A DNA stretch of 64,000 nt from Siphonodentalium dalli (lineage: Eukaryota > Mollusca > Scaphopoda > Gadilida > Siphonodentaliidae): assembly GCA_032622095.1 (NCBI GenBank), contig CP136062.1:161940875-162004874 (forward strand), written 5' to 3'. The notes under the pieces are model-generated. The model had not been told where the DNA came from and did not search any database. It saw nothing but the letters and a program-made list of their open reading frames with translations. Made by a program: the position numbers and the translations under genes. The first letter of the stretch is position 1. Each line of letters opens with the position of its first letter. Of this stretch, positions 45,829 through 55,300 are shown in pieces.

Positions 45829-47221
45829 AGGTTAGCCCGCCACTGGCGTGCTTGGTCAGAAACATGACAATGTTTTATGTTTTGTTTGTGTTTTTCAATG
45901 AGTTAATATTGGGTTTTTCAATATTTTACCCGATTTGACCTTGAATTGATCATTTTCAAGGTCAAGGTCATGTCGGGGTCACAATATATAATTTGTGGGT
46001 ACCCGTTTGAAGGTTAAGACTGACCCGATGAAAAATTCCCCCGTTCCTAGGAACGACAGACATAAGAATGTTTCACCCAATGCGACGTCGACGATCCCCG
46101 TGTGTTTTTACACTTATATACGAAGTTTGAGCTCACCTAGGGCGGAAAAACTTACCCGATCCGCGTTCTTAGGAACACAACACGCTCCGCGTTCTTAGGA
46201 ACACAACACGCTCATGTCTATACACGCCCAGACCCAGAAGAGGTATGATTTTTTTTTTTAACCTGCCCGTGGCCATTGAGCAGCCCCTGACAGAGGTTGT
46301 CCACCCTTACGAGATGGTCAATAGTCCCCGCAAAGTTAATCCCGTCGTGAACCCCATCCTCGCAAAAGAGCGGACAGTCAATTAATCCCCTCGTGAACCC
46401 CAACACCAACGCGACGTAATTTTGTTTGGTATCATGTGTTGCGTTCTAAAAATAGGAAAGCACTTGTTCCCGTATATCTCTCTGCATAATAAATTTCGAG
46501 CGATAACGTTGCGTTTGCGTAAATACGAAATTGTGAGTGTTGGTTTGTAACCGGGATTTCTGAGAAGCATTATGCCTATATCCACACTAACTACCCCCCC
46601 CCCCCCCCTAAGCCCTGACCTAATAACAATGATGTTGTAAGAGTACTATGGCATCCAATAAATCTCCCCGCATAGGAAACCACTCAATGTTCCCGTATAT
46701 CTCTCTGCAGATGCTAATAACGTTGAATGGTAAACAGTCGCTCTTTATAGCGATGCGTCAAAAACAAACGCTCATTAGATTATCACTTGATTAACCCCCG
46801 CCGTGCCTTTGCGGTGATTTGGGAGTGGATAAAGGATGCTCAGAGCTTCTCCAAAACGCGACAACTACGGTGTTCGTGGGTTTTTACCCTTAGATGGGAA
46901 GTTTGAACTCAATGGGTGCAGCCGTTTTCGATTCTATAAAGTACACACACATATATATACGGGAGTCTCAAAATATATAAAATTCGTATCCGGGGCAAGA
47001 TACATTCACATAGCAAATTTCAAGTCGATACTCCACCCGTTTCCGAGATCTCGTCTGCGCATGCGCGTAGCGGGCGCCGCACGGGCTCACCAATACGACG
47101 ACGACGACCGCCTGGTCAAACTACACACTCGTACCAAGTTTCGTCCCGATCGGTCGAGAATCGTAGATTTGTATAAATGACAGACAAACAGACAGACAGA
47201 GGTCTTCAAAATATATATGAG
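45829..47221 (+). repeat. Module 6 and a partial module
   Basis: Opens GACTAGCAGGTTAGCCCGCC. It contains TTCAAGGTCAAGGTCATG, a duplicated CTCCGCGTTCTTAGGAACAC block (46160-46210) and a poly-C tract at about 46587-46608. CGTTGAATGGTAAAC and CTCTTTATAGCGATGCGTC are shared with module 1. One 122-bp sub-repeat follows at 46977-47090, then the ACAGACAAACAGACAGACAG close. Confidence 0.75.
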
Positions 47222-47785
47222 ACTAGCCGATGAGCCCGACGTTGTCCGGGCTATTAAAAAAACAAATTTCAAGTCGATAGCTCTACCCAGCCCGACGTTG
47301 TCCGGGCTATTAAAAAACCAAATTTCAAGTCGATAGCTCTACCCGTTTCCGAGATATGGTCTGCGCATGAGCAAGCCGATGAGCCCGACGTTGTCCGGGC
47401 TATTCAAAAACCAAATTTTCAAGTCGATAGCTCTACCCAGCCCGAAATTTCAAGTCGATAGCTCTATCCGTTTCCGAGATCTGGTCTGCGCATGCGCAAA
47501 GCTGGCGTCGCACGGGCTCGGCGACCCGATAAAATTCGTATCCGGGGCAAGATACATTCACATAGCAAATTTCAAGTCGATAGCTCCACCCGTTTCCGAG
47601 ATCTCGTCTGCGCATGCGCTGCACGGGCGCCGCACGGGCTCGCCAATACGACAACGTCGACCGCCTGGTCAAACTACACACACGTACCAAGTTTCGTCCC
47701 GATCGGTTGTGAATCGTAGATTTGTATAAATGACAGACATACAGACAAACAAACAGACAGAGGTCTTCAAAATATATATGAGATA
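47222..47785 (+). repeat. Module 7, fragmented starts and sub-repeats
   Basis: The opening GACTAGCCGATGAGCCCGAC with GTTGTCCGGGCTATT appears at 47222; partial copies of the start recur at about 47288 and 47375. Two 122-bp sub-repeats follow (47440-47650), then the Gln-less ACAGACAAACAAACAGACAG close and TCTTCAAAATATATATGAGA. Confidence 0.8.
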
Positions 47786-48169
47786 GATTAATTGGCCTAA
47801 GAATTGTTAACATTTTTTCTTATATTCTTTAACAATTTTTATATTTTTTTATCTTCTTTTGTCCTTACATTCTTTAAAAAGTTTTATCATTTTTGTTATC
47901 AGTTGTTCTTACATTTTATGACAATGTTATCGTTTTTCTTATACTCTTTAACAATTTTATAATATTTTATAATTTTTTCTTACATTCTTTAAGAATTTGT
48001 TATCATTTTTTTTTCTTACTTTCTTTAACAATTATAAAAAATAATATAAAATTTATTAGGCCTATGCATTCTCTTATATATGCGAGGCGACATATGGTCG
48101 ACTCGCATATATAAGAGAATGCATTGGCACATGGTTTTCGCAAAAATTCAGGAAGCTCCCGTCATGAAA

Positions 48170-48499
48170 TGCAATCTGTCAAAAATGTCAGGCCTCAACC
48201 TTTCCGGGTTCACTATTTTTGAATCACACAGGAGTAATTCGTCAACAATAGCTAACTCAGACTGAAACGGTCACAGTTTCGTCAGACCTTTTATGCACGG
48301 TTTACAATGTATTGTATAATAACTCGAATACTTGATAAAGTTCAAGTCATCAAGATAGTAGAAATCAGTCTGGAATCTTATAGACAATTTAAACAACAAC
48401 CAATAAGCCACTTTAGAAACCCTGTTAAAATAAACATGATCCATTATATCTGTCAAAAATAGTGTATAAATACCAAAAATCGTGTATTGCCGATGATCC
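48170..48499. other. No supported gene
   Basis: A 131-codon minus frame crosses here without a domain. Nothing recognised. Confidence 0.4.
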
Positions 48500-49065
48500 C
48501 TGGTGTGTTTCGATAGTGTGTAACGGCACCTTGTCATGTGGGGAATCACGTAGTTACGAGGTTGGTGGGTACAGCGCTTTGAAATGGCCGAGGCGAGCGG
48601 AAACTTACACAAACATATTATATGAGGAATTGACACAACGCGTAGCAATTTGACTGTTACAAGCATATGCTAGATTATTTTCAAAACAAGATGATTCCTC
48701 ATTTGTTTCGAAATACTCAGTAGTTTTCTATAACATTCTGACTAAAGTTGCCAGTCTGACGTTCGTGTAATACACCTGTCCACACATCTAGGAAAAGCCT
48801 TCGACTGACAACTTTGGTCAGAATGTTAGAGCAAACAACTGTGAGTTTGGACACAAATGAGGTATCAGCTTGTTTGAAAAATAGAATAGCATATGCTCGT
48901 ATGCCAAAATACTTTGTAATATCTCGTATCCTAGTTTATTCCCATATTTCTTAGATTCTGGTCGCGTTTGTGATAGCCTCGGCCATTTTGAATGCGCGAT
49001 ACTCATCACCTCGAAGCCACGTGATTCCCCACAGTGCTTATAACGAATCATTCTTGAACACCACT
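48500..49065. mobile_element. Long inverted repeat upstream of the Ly6 gene
   Basis: GTGGGGAATCACGTAGTTAC, GAGGTTGG and GAAATGGCCGAGGC at 48538-48594 answer complements at 48968-49037 (GCCTCGGCCATTTTGAATGC, GTGATTCCCCAC). Nearer the centre AGCATATGCTA, CCTCATTTGT, ACATTCTGACTAAAGTTG answer CAACTTTGGTCAGAATGT, ACAAATGAGG and TAGCATATGCT. The arms are about 270 bp, meeting near 48780. Its right edge lies about 215 bases before the start codon at 49282. Confidence 0.8.
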
Positions 49066-49245
49066 CGCCTAAAGCCGAATATGATTCCCGTTTGAATGAA
49101 TGTGATATAGCGAAATGTTCAGTCTAACTGTGACATCCATTCTTGTTGATATGGTTATTCCATTTTGAGGTGGGAGGCTGTTATTTCTTGCTTGATTATC
49201 GTGTATGTTTGCATCTCTTTATCGTTGTGTATTTTATACTAGGTT

Positions 49246-49269
49246 ATGGCTGCCATTATAGTCAGCTGA
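49246..49269 (+). promoter_or_regulatory. Short upstream ORF before the Ly6 start codon
   Basis: ATG at 49246 opens seven codons (MAAIIVS) closed by TGA at 49267-49269, 12 bases before the main ATG. If this DNA is in the 5' untranslated region it could lower translation. The preceding TTTTATACTAG could also be a splice acceptor, leaving the true first exon further upstream. Confidence 0.4.
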
Positions 49270-49281
49270 CGCTTTCATACG

Positions 49282-49354
49282 ATGGAGCTAAAGAACCAGA
49301 TGACATCCGCGACGTGGCTCTTTCTGACACTGACCCTTGCTCTGATGCATACAG
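49282..49354 (+). other. Ly6 gene, coding exon 1 (signal peptide)
   Basis: Starts at ATG 49282 and ends with ACA G before GTGAGT (49355-49360). It encodes 24 residues plus one base. A second ATG at codon 7 would also leave a usable signal peptide. The DNA was open in other frames too, but only this one gives a hydrophobic leader joined in phase to exon 2. Confidence 0.8.
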
Positions 49355-52300
49355 GTGAGTACTAATACTACGAAAGCGTATTAGGGCCACCCGAAACACC
49401 ACCGTTGTTGGAAGTCGTTATAACAACTTGCAAGTCGTTATAACACCTTCCAACAACTCGTTATAACGACTTACAACTCGCTATAACGACTTACAAGTCG
49501 TTTATAACTACTTACAACAACTCGTTATAACGAGATGCAACTCGTTATAACAAGTTGTTGGAAGTCGTTATAACGACTTATACAACTCGTTATAACAAGT
49601 TGTTGGAAGTCGTTATAACGACTTATACAACTCGTTGTAACGAGTTGTTTCAAGTCACAACGACTTGTAGAAATAAAAATAAGTCGTTATAACGACTTGC
49701 AGAAAAATTTATAACGACTCGTAAGTCGTTATAATGAGATATAAGTGTAACAGTAACATAGACACTTAAAGTGTTATAACGAGTTGTAAGTCGTTATAAC
49801 GAGTTGTTGGAAGCCGTTATAACGACTTGCAAGTCGTTATATCGAGTTGTGTATTTGTATATTTGGGGTACTGTGGCGTTTCGGATGGCCCAAATCCATA
49901 TGAAACGACGTTATCTTCGTTGGACAGCAACGTGCAATACTCTTCCAAACTACTCCCACACAACCACAAAACATTCCATATGAAATTAGTTGATTTTGAG
50001 ACATATATCACCCCCCCCCCCCCCCCCCCCCTATGTGAGTAGATTAAAAGTGAAAACCATTAAGCCTGAAATCCCATTTATTTGAAACAACATGACGTGT
50101 CTGAAATTACTCTCGCGTGATGGGCCTGGTCACAAATATTGTATTGCGCTGAAGCACAATTATTAATAAATGTGAATTTGGCCTCTTATAAGTACTTGTT
50201 TTGTAATATGTAAATAATGACTAATATAGAATAAATACTGTTTACACCAGATACATGTTTTACTCCCATCACTATATCCAGTAAGTATTAATAATTAACA
50301 CCTATATTGCAGTGTGAATCCTATATGCAGTTCTCAATTATTTGTGTATGGAGCACAGACATCGTTCGGAAAAAAATCGATTTCATAAAATTATTCAACA
50401 TTGTAGAAGATTGTAGTAGCTTTTTCAGCACTGGGTGTAATGTTCAATTTCACCAGCCATGCATTATGGATTGAATTGGTGCATGTTCTGCATTGATTTA
50501 TTAGTCCCGTGTAAGCTCTCCCAGCGTCGTCGTCCTCTCGTGGATATCGACGACGTTCGAAGTTCTTCGAACACCCTCAGACTGGAATAATTTATAAACC
50601 AGCGAGTTGTTAAAGACATATTATGTACTTGTTTGGGTGCACGAAACAGGTAAGTTAGTATTCAGGCGCTATGCCAACTGGAGGAATGTCACATTCTACT
50701 AACATCGCCGAAAATCTCAAGCAAATCAACTGTTCAACTCCATAGAAAACATCGTTTGATCCACGCTCAATTGTAAATATTTACTTCTCGATTCGGAACG
50801 CAACTATCGGCGGTAAACTGACGAAAACGTTTTCGCCACCGATAGTCACAGCATATAGTTAGTATATAAGAATGATGGTGTGTGTTGTTCATTTGGATAT
50901 ACTATTTGTAAATTAATACTATTTTGAACATGATTATTATACATTTCTTTTTGATCACCCTACCTGAGTGTTTCACATCACTATACAGCGGTGTGTTGCA
51001 ATACGAGCCACAGCCACAGAATGTTATATCTCGCCCAGTATAGACACCACTGTTCACGCTGGACCGAAAAAAACTTTAGCCAAAAGTTTAGCCAAATGAA
51101 AATTTCATTAGCCAAATGAAAAAAACTTTAGCCAAATGTTTTTTGGCCAAATTAAAAACAATTTGGCCAAATTAAATCATCGTTTTCTGGTCGGTTCACA
51201 ATTAATGACTAAAATATTTGTTTTAAACTTTATTTGTTATACTCAGAATGAAAACATAATTAAAACAACACAAAAACATCTTTAAAATCAATATTATACG
51301 AACATATCATCACATATCACATAACACACAGGCAGATCAATTTATAAAACATTAATATAAAATACGACGGGATTTCACGTCGGACCATGTGCACGGACCA
51401 CGGCCGCTAACAATGGTGTTAACTGGTAAATATCTATTGTATTCAAATCTTTTATGAAGTTAAGCCAGTGATACATTTAATGACACACATTGCATAACCA
51501 CTGAGTTCATAACTGCTCTTCTATCACGAACAAAGCAGACGGCTTAATTAATTACATAACCAGTATACAGCTTATACGTTTTGATGATTAGATGATGATG
51601 GAAATTGTGAATGATGGATACTATTCCGATCCGCCTATTTATTGGACATTACAAAAACACCTTAAAACAGCAGCGGTATCACTAGTTAATCACCTATTCA
51701 GTGTGCTCACTGATGACAACTCTCTTCAAAGCATACATGTTTCGTATTGTTTACATAGTCGGTGTCATCGACGGCGTATAAACAAAAAATCACTCTTTAA
51801 AACAACAGCGTCACCACTAGGTATTCACCTATTAATTGTGCTCACTGATAACAACTCTCTTCAAAGCATATATATAAGCTACCGACAGCGTGAACACTGA
51901 TAGACACATGGACTATACATTATACATCAGACCTAATTTACTGAACAAGTTTTGTAAATTCCGCTATAAACAGGGGACGAGTTGTAGATTTTATTTATTA
52001 CATGATCCAAAACCTACATAAAACATACTTAAATCAACAAATGGGACGTGAAACTAACATCGACTTCGAAAAGACCTGCGATGACGTTTCACGTAACTAT
52101 GTGTAGTTTGTCCGCGCAAATAAGTAGTTCCAGATAAATAAAGACTCCTTGACATATTTAATGGCATAAATTTAATTCAAACTCTTCATTCATTAGAGGT
52201 TGTGGGAAAAATATTGGAAGCCATATTATTTGTGCGGAAACGTAGCGTACGGAATGTAAACAGACGACAAACCGGAAGACAAAGGTCAACTGGCACTATT

Positions 52301-55300
52301 TCCTGTTATTAAACGAATGTTTAATATCGCAATTTATAGAACGGGTTTATTGAATGGAATAAGGTTAGAATCATGTAATAAAGTCTTATCTGGTGAATAT
52401 GGGTATAGGTTTATGCACTATTCTAGCATAATTGGGAAAACGAAGGTACTTAGAAATAACTCTTGTTTTGATTAAGGTTATGCAGTTATAACCGAAAAGT
52501 TTGAAGATAAATTCTATAACCATGTAGCGTAGCGTAATAGAAAACTTATCTTCAAACTTGTCGGTTATAACTCATATCCTTAATCGAAACAAGAGTTATT
52601 TCTTATAATTTAATCCGTCATTTCACAAGAGAACCCCCACAAGTAGAAGGTAAAAGAAAAACGAGCGTACAACATTGGGAGACTATATTTCCGACGACAA
52701 AGACACGTGAAGTTGAAAGAGACACCTGTCACTCAAAACTTGTGCTTACCATATTGATCACGTCGCGTTTTTGATTGGCCTGTCGCAACTGATCACGCAT
52801 CGCGTGGTACCAGACAGCTGCAGTGGCAAGTGTGATTGATATTCGACCGCGGTGGCACAAACCCTTGTTAGTTTTAATTTCCGTCTTTCATTTCTTTGCA
52901 AGTGTTCCATCTTGTTGATTTGTCTGGTTATTTGTGCACTGCATATTAGCATAGTTATTGTCAATACAGTCATACCCGAAGGAATTATGATGCAGCACCG
53001 AAAGTTCATGTTAAATTGTAGGAAGCATCGAATAGTTTCCATGTAACTTTTTGTATAAAAAATACCCATATTATTGTTTTCAGTTTCATCGATCGGGTGT
53101 TTTGTATGTACATCGATCAACCACAGTTCCCCATCTTGTGAAGACAGATTTAACAACACCGATGAGTATTACCAGCCAACATGCTGGGCATATCGAAGAG
53201 ATAGAGTCGGCAAATTCCCGGCCACAGAGTGTATCAAAATGACCGCCTCGGACAGTAAGTCGGGTACATTTATATAGATCTTTGCTCAAGTTAATGCACA
53301 TGGGCTTGTCGTTAAAGGGGGACGCAGCTTTGCCCAAAAAAGTGCTAAAATTGATAAGTCACTCAGCGACTATTTGTCAGTGTCAACCAGCGAAATTGTT
53401 TGCACTATATCCAATTAAAGATAAACAACTCTATCTAATTACGACTGAAAGGCTCATCTCCGCACTATTACGTCCGTTTACGTTTATTTAAAGGATTACA
53501 CCGGTGTAGTTTTTCTCAGACATTATCGATGCCCGCTAATCCACTGAGCACGTTGCCGAAACAATACCTCCTTATTTCCAACTAATTTGGAACGAGCGTC
53601 ACTCCCCTAATTTGTTCGATTAACAAATGCATTCCTTCTCATAAATTTGCAGAGAACACCTTTAAGTCGGACGAATAAGGAGTCCACGGTGTGTAGGAGG
53701 AGCGATAACTCTATAGACTGCATAACAAAATATTTTTAAAGGGACCTGACGCATTCGCAGTGGGTACATGAGGTGCAATCAAACAGAAGTCTATGAGCGC
53801 ATCGGCACTGAACTGTAGAGCATGTAGAGTTATCTGGTTAAATTGCTGATTTTACATGTATACTTGGAGATACTTATTTCACAGACTCTTATAAACTGCA
53901 CTTTATTTCGTTTGAACCCACGTCGAATGGTCTGGTATCCCTTTAACTAAATTTACTTATGGTGATACTTCGCTCATCGATTAAACATTTATATCAGAAA
54001 CATACCGTATATACATCAGTGGGAGTGACCCCTACCAAATTACTTTTTCGCCCGGGGTAAATATTTCATTGTGAAAACTGAATTATAATTTTTTGTTTGC
54101 GTGTGTGTGATTATATATTGATGAATTTACTCTAAAAATGTGGTCTCTCTCTCCTTGTTCTCTTTAAAACGACATATATGTAGTATAAAACGATGGAGTA
54201 GGAAAATTAAGTTATCTGAAGTTTTCCCATTATACCAGAAATTGTATTGATATTATGATTATACCAGCAAAATGTGTTGCCCATATCCACAAATAAAGTG
54301 GATGAATATGCTTGTTATTGAAAATTATTAATAATAACGCTGTCGTGGTGGAATGAAAATTATACACGTGTATATACACGTGAATATGTATATATTATCT
54401 GTATTATATCTCAAACACTGTTTTTACAGTTTAAAGGTACTCAACCCGATAAAACTCCTCTCAATTACTATTTCAATGGCTTCGGGGGTCAAAAATATTT
54501 GATTCGAGTCGAGGAAGTCACCCATCAAAGCTCAGATTTGTTAGATATCGATTTTAGAAATCTATTATTTTTCATTATCGGGAATTCTTTCTGGCCCAGA
54601 AGATAGTAAAAAATTCGTTATTATTACCCACTTGATTATAGAGTTATCCATCCTTGTCTGTTTGAATAGAATTTTGGCGTAAAATCTCGAGCATACTACC
54701 AAATTGACGGCAGTTATAAGTACTCATCTCGAGAACATAAGAATTTTCAAAAATCAATATCTAATGACTCTGAGCTTTGTTTGATGGGTTCCTCGACTCG
54801 AATCAAATATTTTTTACCCCCAAAGCCAAAGAAATAGTAATATAGGACCCTCTGATCGGATTGTTGTTGTTGGAATCTGTTGAGATGGGGACCCTCTTTA
54901 CGGGTTGAGTACCTTTAATGGGAAATAAACATATTGTATTGTATTGTATCGATAGTATAGTCCCTCGCTTGACGTCATCTGAAGGACGATTAACGATTCA
55001 GACTGCATAATCCATAATGGAATATTCATTCGCACGAATCGGCATAACTTCAGTTACAGGCCGCGGCCTATCATATCATCGAAATCAATGTATAATAGAC
55101 TTATATTTAACGTTATTATCGTGTGCTCGAATGTTTCATATTATAAAATCACCAAATATTCTCACCAAATAATCTCAGTGCATGCTTTTCGTATAATTGA
55201 AAATTTATCGAAATTCTTCTTATCATATAATATTCAATGTTTTACACAATGTTCGACCTGAATGACATCGGTATTGTCTTGTGTTATAGCTAACCGTCCT

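Larger units (their letters stand above)
42151..48169. mobile_element. Foldback family E, expanded copy E4 carrying a module array
   Basis: The left arm (42151-42253) reads TTCATGACGGGAGCT, then CCCTGTGCCAATGCATT and the GCGAGTCGACCATAGGTCGC palindrome. The right arm (about 48060-48169) is its complement: GCATTCTCTTATATATGCGA, GGTCGACTCGC, GCATTGGCAC, then AGCTCCCGTCATGAAA. The centre resumes E1/E2-like sequence at 47790 (ATTGGCCTAA, then ACAATTTT runs). Between 42254 and 47785 lies a 5.5-kb array of related modules. Compared with E1, the array interrupts the point where AAGAGAATGCATTGGCC would be continuous. Confidence 0.7.

Noticed and set aside
43207-47813. Many 60-138-codon frames in the module array, similar to each other
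   Set aside because: They repeat on both strands and in several frames, as expected for open non-coding sub-repeats; none has a domain.
52852-53046. Small membrane protein or alternative first exon of the Ly6 gene
   Set aside because: The sequence is a dispersed duplicate (also at 8506-8787, with a broken frame) and no splice donor joins it to exon 2.
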